Part shown: positions 1 through 5,744 of the stretch, in pieces
How the letters are laid out: the number at the start of each line of letters is the position of its first letter
Numbering within the stretch: position 1 is the stretch's first letter
Assembly (NCBI GenBank): GCA_030706105.1
Contig: JAUZPC010000071.1
Span: 1-10,184, forward strand
Origin: Bacteroidota bacterium
GTDB taxonomy: Bacteria; Bacteroidota; Ignavibacteria; Ignavibacteriales; Ignavibacteriaceae
DNA length: 10,184 bases
Direction: 5' to 3'
Notes under the pieces: generated by a model
What the model was told of the DNA's origin: nothing
The model's input: only the letters and a program-made list of their open reading frames with translations
The model's database searches: none
Program-made: the position numbers and the translations under genes

Positions 1-111
1 CTTGTTGGACTGGCATTAGGAATAGATCCGGCAAAATTAGGCCTTAATTCACACTTTATTGATCCAATGAAAGTACTAAACTCTGCCATTACAGAGGAGG
101 CAGCAATATGA
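1..111 (+). CDS. hdrB: HdrB-like heterodisulfide reductase subunit B, C-terminal end (partial)
   Basis: Frame 1 is open from the window edge to a TGA at 109-111 and gives 36 residues. The end contains a GLALGIDPAKLGLNSHF segment followed by DPMKVL, which resembles the C-terminus of the HdrB (CCG-domain) family. HdrB carries the noncubane [4Fe-4S] clusters that reduce a disulfide, but those cysteine-rich motifs lie upstream and cannot be checked here. The stop overlaps the next start as ATGA, which implies translational coupling with hdrA. The family call rests on a short tail plus a very fitting neighbour, so it is likely rather than certain. An HdrD-like fusion cannot be excluded from this fragment. 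Confidence 0.75.
   Translation, partial: LVGLALGIDPAKLGLNSHFIDPMKVLNSAITEEAAI
94..100 (+). promoter_or_regulatory. Ribosome binding site of hdrA inside the hdrB tail
   Basis: GAGGAGG lies 7 nt before the ATG at 108 and inside the last codons of the upstream gene. It is the strongest Shine-Dalgarno sequence in the operon and fixes the hdrA start. Together with the ATGA overlap it suggests tight coupling of HdrB and HdrA synthesis. Confidence 0.85.
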
Positions 112-2114
112 AAATAGGCGTATTTGTTTGTTATTGCGGTGAAAATATCGGACGTACAGTTGATTGTGCCGCTGTTGCCAAAGAATTGTCTGCATATCCG
201 GGAGTAGCCCATGCAGAAGCTTATAAATATATGTGCTCTGACCCGGGTCAGAATTTAATTAAGCAGGCGATAAAAGAAAAGAATCTTGATGCGGTAGTAG
301 TGGGAAGTTGTTCCCCGCATATGCACGAAAAGACATTCAGAAAAGCCTGTGCCTCTGCCGGAGTTAATCCTTACATGGTTGAAATTGCTAACCTGAGAGA
401 ACATTGCTCGTGGATTCACGACGATATACCCTCAGCAACTGCAAAAGCAATTGATTTGGTAAGAATTGCAGTTGAAAAAGTTAAATATAACGAACCGCTT
501 CAGACTATTCAGGTCCCCGTTACTAAAAGAGCTTTGGTAATTGGAGGGGGTATTGCAGGTATTCAGTCAGCTTTAGATATAGCAAATGCAGGTTTTCCGG
601 TAGTTTTGGTTGAGAAAGAGCCTTCGATAGGCGGACATATGAGCCAGTTATCAGAAACATTTCCAACACTTGATTGTTCACAGTGTATTCTAACTCCACG
701 AATGGTGGAAGTATATCAGCATTCAAATATTACCCTTCTGACATATTCCGAAGTTGAAAAAGTAGAAGGTTTTATAGGTAACTTTAAAGTAACTGTCAGA
801 AAAAAGGCCCGCTCAGTAAAAGATGAAGTCTGTACCGGATGCGGTCTATGTGTTCAGAATTGCCCGATAAAGAAAAAAGCACAAAGTGAATTTGACGAAA
901 GCCTGACAACAAGACCTGCCATATATGTACCGTTTCCGCAGGCAGTACCGAATATACCTGTTATTGATAGAAGTGTTTGTACGTATTACAAAACAGGCAA
1001 ATGCCAGATGTGTAAAAAAGTATGCGGCAGAGAAGCAATTGATTTTGAGCAGCAAGATACTTTTTTAACTTTTGACATTGGTGCTATTATTGCTGCTACA
1101 GGCTATAAATTATATAAAATTGATAAAAAGCCTGAAGGACATATTTATAAAGGTTATGGCGAATACGGGTATGGTGAACTTAAGGATGTAATTGACGGAC
1201 TACAGTTTGAAAGAATTGCAAGCGCATCAGGCCCTACTTCAGGTGAAATATTAAGACCTTCTGACAAAAAAGAACCTAAAAAAGTTGTATTTGTTCAATG
1301 TGTAGGCTCCAGAGATGAATCTAAAGGGTTTTCATATTGCAGTAAGATTTGCTGTATGTATACTGCAAAACATGCAATGTTATATAAACATAAAGTGCAT
1401 GACGGTGAAGCCTATGTATTTTATATGGATATACGTTCTAACGGAAAAGGATATGATGAGTTTGTTCGCCGCGCAATTGAAGAAGACGGCGTTAAATACA
1501 TTAGAGGGCGTGTCTCAAAAATTTATGAAGAAAACGGCAAATATATCGTAAAAGGTGAAGATACTATTGCCGGCGTAAGGATGGAAATTGACGCTGACAT
1601 GGTAGTGCTTGCAACTGCAATGATACCTCAGCCGGAGAATTCAAAAGTTGCCCAGTTGCTCGGTATCCCATATGACAAGCACGGATTTATGCAGGAAGTT
1701 CATCCTAAGCTGAGACCTGTAGAAACCAGCACCGGAGGAATATTCCTGGCCGGAGCATGCCACTCCCCTCGTGATATTCCCGAATCAGTTGCAATGGCTT
1801 CTGCCGCAGCTGCTAAAGCTATGGTTCTGTTTGGATCTGATATATTAGAACGGGAACCTGTTGTGGCAAAAGTTGAAGCATCCACCTGCGCAGGATGTTT
1901 TTACTGCCAAAAAGTTTGTGCATATAGCGCTATTGAGAGAAAAGAAATAAGAGACAGACAAGGTAATCTTATTAAAGTTGTTGCATATGTAAATGCCGGA
2001 CTTTGCCAGGGCTGTGGCACTTGCAATGCTACCTGTCCCTCTAAATCAGTGGAGCTAATCGGATTTAGAGACGAACAGATATTTGCCGAAATTCAAAGTT
2101 TATCCGGATTCTAA
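108..2114 (+). CDS. hdrA: HdrA-like flavin/iron-sulfur subunit of heterodisulfide reductase complex
   Basis: This 668-aa protein is close to the usual HdrA length. HdrA is the cytoplasmic FAD subunit that splits electron pairs between ferredoxin and the HdrBC disulfide site. An N-terminal HdrA domain (about 1-130) has C8, C10, C43 and C68. A Rossmann FAD motif GGGIAG is at 146-151, followed by the family signature CSQCILTP at 190-197. An inserted ferredoxin domain has C242/C245/C248/C252 and C291/C299/C302/C306. C398, C411, C415 and C416 reproduce the spacing of the unusual cluster near the flavin in methanogen HdrA, and K421 sits five residues after the last ligand, as does the lysine near flavin N5 there (recalled from the published structure). 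The FAD-domain end GIFLAGACHSPRD is at 544-556. A C-terminal ferredoxin domain carries C594/C597/C600/C604 and C633/C636/C639/C643. No key motif is missing. QmoA/QmoB are related, but the length, the C-terminal ferredoxin domain and the neighbours favour HdrA. Confidence 0.95.
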   Translation: MKIGVFVCYCGENIGRTVDCAAVAKELSAYPGVAHAEAYKYMCSDPGQNLIKQAIKEKNLDAVVVGSCSPHMHEKTFRKACASAGVNPYMVEIANLREHCSWIHDDIPSATAKAIDLVRIAVEKVKYNEPLQTIQVPVTKRALVIGGGIAGIQSALDIANAGFPVVLVEKEPSIGGHMSQLSETFPTLDCSQCILTPRMVEVYQHSNITLLTYSEVEKVEGFIGNFKVTVRKKARSVKDEVCTGCGLCVQNCPIKKKAQSEFDESLTTRPAIYVPFPQAVPNIPVIDRSVCTYYKTGKCQMCKKVCGREAIDFEQQDTFLTFDIGAIIAATGYKLYKIDKKPEGHIYKGYGEYGYGELKDVIDGLQFERIASASGPTSGEILRPSDKKEPKKVVFVQCVGSRDESKGFSYCSKICCMYTAKHAMLYKHKVHDGEAYVFYMDIRSNGKGYDEFVRRAIEEDGVKYIRGRVSKIYEENGKYIVKGEDTIAGVRMEIDADMVVLATAMIPQPENSKVAQLLGIPYDKHGFMQEVHPKLRPVETSTGGIFLAGACHSPRDIPESVAMASAAAAKAMVLFGSDILEREPVVAKVEASTCAGCFYCQKVCAYSAIERKEIRDRQGNLIKVVAYVNAGLCQGCGTCNATCPSKSVELIGFRDEQIFAEIQSLSGF

Positions 2115-2152
2115 TTTTATTACAAAAACCTTTTTTTACAGGTATAAATTAT

Positions 2153-2605
2153 ATGGCTGAAGAAAAATTTGAACCAAAAGTTGTTGCATTTGTTTGTAAC
2201 TGGTGCACCTATACCGGTGCGGATCTTGCCGGAACCTCGCGTCTGAAACAAGAACCGAATGCAAGACTGATCCGGGTACCATGTACCGGACGCATTGACC
2301 CTGTATTTGTTATAAAAGCATTTGAGAGCGGTGCAGATGGTGTACTTATATCAGGCTGCCACCCGGGCGACTGCCACTATAACACCGGGAATTTTCACGC
2401 CCGCAGAAGATGGACTTTCTTTAAGGAGCTTCTGAATTTTGTTGGTATAGATTCTACCCGATTGCACTTTTCATGGGTGTCTGCTTCAGAAGGTAAAAAG
2501 TGGGTGGATGTAGTTAACGGTGTTATTGATACTGTTAGAGAACAGGGTCCATTTTTAAAATATAAAGAAATTAAAGAACATGATTTCCAGGAAATCGAAA
2601 ATTAA
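2153..2605 (+). CDS. flxD: MvhD/FlxD-like [2Fe-2S] electron transfer subunit
   Basis: This 150-aa protein belongs to the family named for the delta subunit of methyl-viologen-reducing hydrogenase (MvhD, often annotated as F420-non-reducing hydrogenase iron-sulfur subunit). In known complexes it carries a [2Fe-2S] cluster and hands electrons from the donor module to HdrA. Visible ligand candidates are C15 and C18 (CNWC), C44 (VPCTGR), and C69 and C74 (SGCHPGDC), the normal family pattern. There is no signal peptide or membrane segment, so it is cytosolic. It starts 38 nt after hdrA with a weak AGGT-type ribosome binding site about 9 nt before the ATG. No hydrogenase large or small subunit is visible nearby, and the following genes are Flx-type, so the donor is probably NAD(P)H rather than H2. 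Confidence 0.92.
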   Translation: MAEEKFEPKVVAFVCNWCTYTGADLAGTSRLKQEPNARLIRVPCTGRIDPVFVIKAFESGADGVLISGCHPGDCHYNTGNFHARRRWTFFKELLNFVGIDSTRLHFSWVSASEGKKWVDVVNGVIDTVREQGPFLKYKEIKEHDFQEIEN

Positions 2606-2643
2606 AAATTTATTTTCAAATAATTTTTGCCGCGGAGTGTTAA

Positions 2644-3507
2644 ATGCCTGATTTAATTGAAATTGCTAAAGGTCTTCTCGAGTCAAAGGAAGTATCTTTT
2701 ATTATCGGGTACACAAAAGATAGATTTGGAAGAGTAAAGCCCTATATAGCCAAATCAGTTGAAGATGCAAATAACTTAATGTTTGACCATCATTCAATAC
2801 ACAATCTTGCTGTTTACTTAACCAGACTAAAAATACCTGAAAACGGTAGAGTAGGGATAGTAGCCAAAAGCTGTGATATCAAAGCAATTATTGCTTTGAT
2901 ACAAGAGAACCAAATTAAAAGAGAACAGGTTTATATCATCGGAATGAATTGCAGCGGAGTAGTTACGCACAGTACCGATGAATGGAAGAAAGAGAATATC
3001 CAAATTAAATGTAAGTACTGTGCTGATAAAGCTCCTATGCTTTATGATGCCGTTGCCGGAACTGCTGAACCATTTGAACAGCCGGACGACACTCAGGAAG
3101 TACTGATGCAAAAGTTGGAAACTATGTCTTCAGCAGAAAGATGGGACTTTTGGGCAAAAGAGTTTGAAAAATGCATAAAGTGTTACGCATGCAGGCAAGT
3201 CTGCCCTATGTGTTATTGTGAGCAATGCTTAGCTGAAAAAAATCAGCCTCAATGGATTACTACATCTCCAACACCAGCAGGAAATTTTTCATGGAATATT
3301 ATTAAAGCTTTCCACATGGCAGGAAGATGTGTAGGCTGCCATGAATGCGAGAGAGCCTGTCCTATGGGTATTCCGTTAACCTTACTTACAAGAAAAATGG
3401 GAATGGTTGCCGGAAAAGAATTTAATTACAGGCACGGCATGGCTATTGACCAGCCGACATTAGTTGGTTCATATAACTTTAACGATAATGAAGATTTTAT
3501 TAAATAA
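2644..3507 (+). CDS. flxC: FlxC-like 4Fe-4S dicluster protein with FrhB-type N-terminal domain
   Basis: This 287-aa soluble protein has an N-terminal half resembling the coenzyme F420 hydrogenase beta-subunit (FrhB) fold: VGIVAKSCDIKAI at 70-82, YIIGMNCSG at 97-105 and a CKYC pair at 123-126. A dicluster ferredoxin domain follows with C177/C180/C183/C187 and C229/C232/C235/C239. Three extra cysteines, C190, C192 and C195, follow the first cluster, as is common in this family. It has GGAG 6 nt before the ATG and sits 38 nt after flxD and 10 nt before flxB. The expected role is wiring electrons between the NAD(P)H-oxidising FlxA/FlxB part and the FlxD/HdrA part. Which bacterial protein is called FlxB and which FlxC depends on the naming source, so the symbol is less certain than the function. 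F420 use is not implied by the fold alone. Confidence 0.82.
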   Translation: MPDLIEIAKGLLESKEVSFIIGYTKDRFGRVKPYIAKSVEDANNLMFDHHSIHNLAVYLTRLKIPENGRVGIVAKSCDIKAIIALIQENQIKREQVYIIGMNCSGVVTHSTDEWKKENIQIKCKYCADKAPMLYDAVAGTAEPFEQPDDTQEVLMQKLETMSSAERWDFWAKEFEKCIKCYACRQVCPMCYCEQCLAEKNQPQWITTSPTPAGNFSWNIIKAFHMAGRCVGCHECERACPMGIPLTLLTRKMGMVAGKEFNYRHGMAIDQPTLVGSYNFNDNEDFIK

Positions 3508-3517
3508 CAGGTGAATC

Positions 3518-4525
3518 ATGAAAGAATTTATAATAAACACCGATGAAATTGCAAATCTGATTTCAAGTTTGCCTGCAGACAAATGGGACATTCTGGCACC
3601 TGCTAAAGACGGTAAGAGCTTTGACTATGTTCTCAGTTCGGACAAACCGATTATAAACAGTGAAGCACCTCCTTCAAAAATTTCTTTCAAAGAATATTTT
3701 TTCCCGAAATCTGAAACTCTTTTTTACTACAAAAGAGAAGCAAATGAAATTTCACTTACAGAGCCAAAATTTGCTGAAAAGAAATTACTTGTTTTAGCTG
3801 CAAAACCATGCGATGCTGCATCCCTTCCTATATTAAGCAAAGTTTTTAACTGGGATTATAAAGATGAGTTCTTTAACAAGAGAGTTAATAATTCAGTTAT
3901 TATAGGACTTTCATGCGCATACTCTGATGAAAGCTGTTTCTGTACCTCTGTAGGTCTGGACAGGAACAATACTAAAGGAAGCGACATTTTTCTTACTCCT
4001 TTTAACGATAAGCAATATGTCTTGAGTGTTGTATCAGACAAGGGAGATTCTTTTGTAAAAGAATTTTTACCAAATTTAACTGAGTTTACGGGTACTAAAG
4101 AGACAAAAGAGTTTATTGATAATAAACCTTTTGATTACAAAAAGACCAAAGATTGGATTGCCGCAAACTTTGAAAACAAGATTTGGGCTGAAACAGGTGA
4201 AGTTTGCATAGGCTGTGCACAATGCGCCTTTGTATGCCCAACCTGCCACTGCTTTGATATTGTTGATGAGAACTGTGACTTAAACTGCGGAAGAAGAATC
4301 AAGAACTGGGATGCCTGTCAATTTGGAGTATTTACAAAGCACGCGTCAGGACATAATCCCCGTAATTCACAGGAAAAAAGATACAGACAAAGAGTATCCC
4401 ACAAATTTGATTATTATTATGAAAAATTTGGGGAGGTCTTATGTACAGGGTGCGGAAGATGTACACGCGGCTGCCCTGCCGGCATTGATATTGGTGAAAT
4501 TGTCTTTTCTATCAGTAATCAATAA
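3518..4525 (+). CDS. flxB: FlxB-like (AsrA/HydB-type) 4Fe-4S dicluster protein
   Basis: This 335-aa protein resembles anaerobic sulfite reductase subunit A and the beta subunit of sulfhydrogenases. In those complexes such a protein relays electrons from the FAD/NAD(P)H subunit. The N-terminal domain includes LAAKPCDAASL at 93-103 and LSCAYSDESCFC at 131-142. Two ferredoxin clusters follow, C230/C233/C236/C240 followed by the family extension PTCHCFD, and C309/C312/C315/C319. It starts 10 nt after flxC with AGGTGA just upstream of the ATG at 3518. Its last five residues (SISNQ) and its stop codon lie in a heptamer repeat array, so the natural C-terminus may have been slightly changed. It pairs with the reductase encoded next, exactly as AsrA pairs with AsrB. 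No sulfite reductase catalytic subunit (AsrC) is visible, so an Asr identity is unlikely. Confidence 0.85.
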   Translation: MKEFIINTDEIANLISSLPADKWDILAPAKDGKSFDYVLSSDKPIINSEAPPSKISFKEYFFPKSETLFYYKREANEISLTEPKFAEKKLLVLAAKPCDAASLPILSKVFNWDYKDEFFNKRVNNSVIIGLSCAYSDESCFCTSVGLDRNNTKGSDIFLTPFNDKQYVLSVVSDKGDSFVKEFLPNLTEFTGTKETKEFIDNKPFDYKKTKDWIAANFENKIWAETGEVCIGCAQCAFVCPTCHCFDIVDENCDLNCGRRIKNWDACQFGVFTKHASGHNPRNSQEKRYRQRVSHKFDYYYEKFGEVLCTGCGRCTRGCPAGIDIGEIVFSISNQ

Positions 4526-4568
4526 TCAGTAACTAGTAATTAGTAATCAGTAATTAGTAATTACTAGT
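4513..4568 (+). repeat. Heptanucleotide tandem array (consensus YAGTAAT), about eight units
   Basis: Reading from 4513 in steps of seven gives CAGTAAT, CAATAAT, CAGTAAC, TAGTAAT, TAGTAAT, CAGTAAT, TAGTAAT and a degenerate TACTAGT. The first unit and part of the second are inside the flxB-like gene and supply its TAA stop; the rest fills the start of the largest gap in the operon. Short heptameric tandem repeats of this kind are known from several bacterial groups, notably cyanobacteria, and can change copy number by slippage. Confidence 0.85.
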
Positions 4569-4569
4569 T
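4531..4569. repeat. Perfect 12-bp inverted repeat within the heptamer array
   Basis: AACTAGTAATTA at 4531-4542 is the exact reverse complement of TAATTACTAGTT at 4558-4569, leaving a 15-nt loop. In RNA this would form an AU-rich hairpin between flxB and flxA. It has no following T-run, so it does not look like an intrinsic terminator. It could instead be a mild attenuator, an mRNA-stability element that adjusts FlxA dosage, or a by-product of the repeats. Confidence 0.7.
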
Positions 4570-4623
4570 GGGTAAAAGAAGCAATAAGAATTTGGAATAA
4601 ATTTAAATCAACTTAGGTGTTAA

Positions 4624-5454
4624 ATGAATATTTACAAACCGGAATTAGTAGAGATTAAAGATATTATAGAGGAGACTCCGGATATACGGACTTTACGTTT
4701 ACAGTTTAAAAATCCGGAGACACAAAAAGCATTTGCTTTTAAAGCTGGTCAATTTGCAGAGTATTCTGTTTTTGGTGAAGGTGAATGTACTTTTTGTATT
4801 GCGTCCTCACCTACCCGGCCTGAATTTCTTGAATGTTCTTTTAAAATGGCCGGCAAAGTTACCAAGGCAATGAGTAAATTGAATATCGGAGATACAATGG
4901 GACTTCGTGGTCCTTACGGCAACCACTTCCCTATTGAAGATATGAAAGGCAAGAATATTGTTTTTATTGCCGGCGGTATTGGGATGGCTCCGGTTCGTTG
5001 TATCATCTGGAATGTTCTGGATTTAAAAGACCAGTTCAAGGATATTTCAATTATCTATGGTGCAAGGACGGTTGCTGACTTAGTATATAAGAATGAACTT
5101 GAAGACTGGAAAAAAATGGCAGGGGTTAAAACAGTTGTTACTGTTGATCCCGGCGGCGAAACTCCAGACTGGAACGGTGAAGTGGGATTTGTCCCTTCAA
5201 TAGTTGAGAAAGTTTCACCTAAAGCGGAAAATACAGTTGCAATTATTTGTGGCCCTCCAATTATGATAAAGTTTACGATGCCGGTACTGAAAAAGTTGGG
5301 CTTTAAGGACGATGATATTATTACAACTCTTGAAAACAGAATGAAGTGCGGTTTGGGTAAATGCGGCAGATGCAATATCGGTTCTGTATATGTGTGCAAA
5401 GATGGCCCTGTCTTTACATACACACAAATGCAGCAACTCCCAGACGAATTTTAA
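4624..5454 (+). CDS. flxA: FlxA-like FAD/NAD(P)-binding oxidoreductase (AsrB/HydG/PyrK-type)
   Basis: This 276-aa cytosolic flavoprotein of the ferredoxin-NADP reductase superfamily is the likely NAD(P)H entry point of the complex. An FAD-binding barrel comes first, with AGQFAEYSVFGEGE at 41-54 and the flavin loop FCIASSP at 57-63. The NAD(P) domain carries GGIGMAP at 117-123, YGAR at 145-148 and CGPPIM at 209-214. A C-terminal PyrK-type [2Fe-2S] motif has C242, C247, C250 and C258. It starts 98 nt after flxB, with AGGTG 4 nt before the ATG, and is the last gene before the terminator. The usual Ser/Thr in the flavin loop appears to be Cys (C58). DHOD electron-transfer subunit PyrK is a relative, but no pyrimidine gene is nearby. 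NADH versus NADPH preference cannot be settled by eye. Confidence 0.87.
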   Translation: MNIYKPELVEIKDIIEETPDIRTLRLQFKNPETQKAFAFKAGQFAEYSVFGEGECTFCIASSPTRPEFLECSFKMAGKVTKAMSKLNIGDTMGLRGPYGNHFPIEDMKGKNIVFIAGGIGMAPVRCIIWNVLDLKDQFKDISIIYGARTVADLVYKNELEDWKKMAGVKTVVTVDPGGETPDWNGEVGFVPSIVEKVSPKAENTVAIICGPPIMIKFTMPVLKKLGFKDDDIITTLENRMKCGLGKCGRCNIGSVYVCKDGPVFTYTQMQQLPDEF

Positions 5455-5468
5455 TACTGCTCCTTTTT

Positions 5469-5495
5469 ATCCCGCTTTTTAGCGGGATTTTTTTT
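5469..5495 (+). terminator. Intrinsic terminator of the hdr-flx operon
   Basis: ATCCCGCT at 5469-5476 pairs perfectly with AGCGGGAT at 5481-5488 across a TTTT loop, and a run of T's follows directly to 5495. It starts 14 nt after the flxA stop. This marks flxA as the last gene of the transcript and shields the downstream insertion sequence from read-through. Confidence 0.93.
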
Positions 5496-5576
5496 GTTAT
5501 TCCTTAATTATATCCTTCCGACTGAATATGTGATTCCATTATTACATTTTTATCAACCGCGACAATACAGATTATT

Positions 5577-5610
5577 TTCATACTTATTTATGCTTAATAT
5601 TAAGTATGAA
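5577..5610. repeat. 10-bp perfect inverted repeat upstream of the transposase
   Basis: TTCATACTTA at 5577-5586 and TAAGTATGAA at 5601-5610 are exact reverse complements separated by 14 nt. It lies between the operon terminator and the transposase promoter, in a stretch without a supported gene. It could be a subterminal element structure, a regulator site or a remnant; nothing in the sequence decides this. The core AAGTAT/ATACTT recurs in the smaller palindrome at 5676-5691. Confidence 0.55.
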
Positions 5611-5675
5611 TTGAGGTATGTGATGCCAGCCATTAACTGCAACTGAGTCAAAAATACGTAATATGAATCCCGTAA

Positions 5676-5691
5676 AAGTATAAAAATACTT
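5676..5691. promoter_or_regulatory. Operator-like palindrome overlapping the transposase -35
   Basis: AAGTAT, AAAA, ATACTT form a perfect 6-bp dyad whose last two bases are the first two of the -35 TTGACA. A protein bound here would block polymerase. The same AAGTAT/ATACTT core is within the inverted repeat at 5577-5610. An operator role is inference only. Confidence 0.4.
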
Positions 5692-5720
5692 GACATAGAA
5701 GAATATTATTGTTATATTTG
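5690..5720 (+). promoter_or_regulatory. Promoter of the transposase gene
   Basis: TTGACA at 5690-5695 is followed after 17 nt by TATATT at 5713-5718, a near-perfect sigma-70 promoter. The same bases read as TTG, 20 nt, TATATTTG, which also fits the Bacteroidetes -33/-7 consensus (TTG, 19-21 nt, TAnnTTTG). Transcription would begin near 5725, which supports the ATG at 5745 as the start and argues against the in-frame TTG at 5709. Confidence 0.75.
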
Positions 5721-5744
5721 TATTACGTAAAAACGGAATATGGT

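Noticed and set aside
2153..2605. MvhD-like gene as evidence of a hydrogenase operon
   Set aside because: No NiFe hydrogenase subunit is in the window, and MvhD-like proteins are standard parts of Flx-Hdr complexes without hydrogenase.
3172..3228. Extra cysteines (C190, C192, C195) after the first cluster of the FlxC-like protein as a novel metal site
   Set aside because: CPxCYC-type extensions are usual in this family of dicluster proteins, as CPTCHC is in the AsrA-like neighbour.
4513..4568. Heptamer array as a CRISPR
   Set aside because: Units of seven bases without spacers do not form a CRISPR array, and no cas gene is present.
4531..4569. Hairpin after flxB as an intrinsic terminator
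   Set aside because: The stem is AU-rich, the loop is long and no T-run follows; a true terminator exists only after flxA.
5055..5423. 122-codon open frame on the - strand inside flxA
   Set aside because: It lies wholly within a well-supported gene, has no recognisable domain or ribosome binding site, and its protein looks like a complement artefact.
3518..5454. AsrA/AsrB pair of an anaerobic sulfite reductase
   Set aside because: The two proteins resemble AsrA and AsrB, but no sirohaem AsrC follows, and the operon context with HdrA, FlxD and FlxC fits FlxB/FlxA better.
5709..5744. In-frame TTG that would extend the transposase by 12 residues
   Set aside because: It overlaps the promoter (-10 at 5713-5718) and would lie upstream of the expected transcription start; the ATG at 5745 starts a family-like IPEWVKKH segment.
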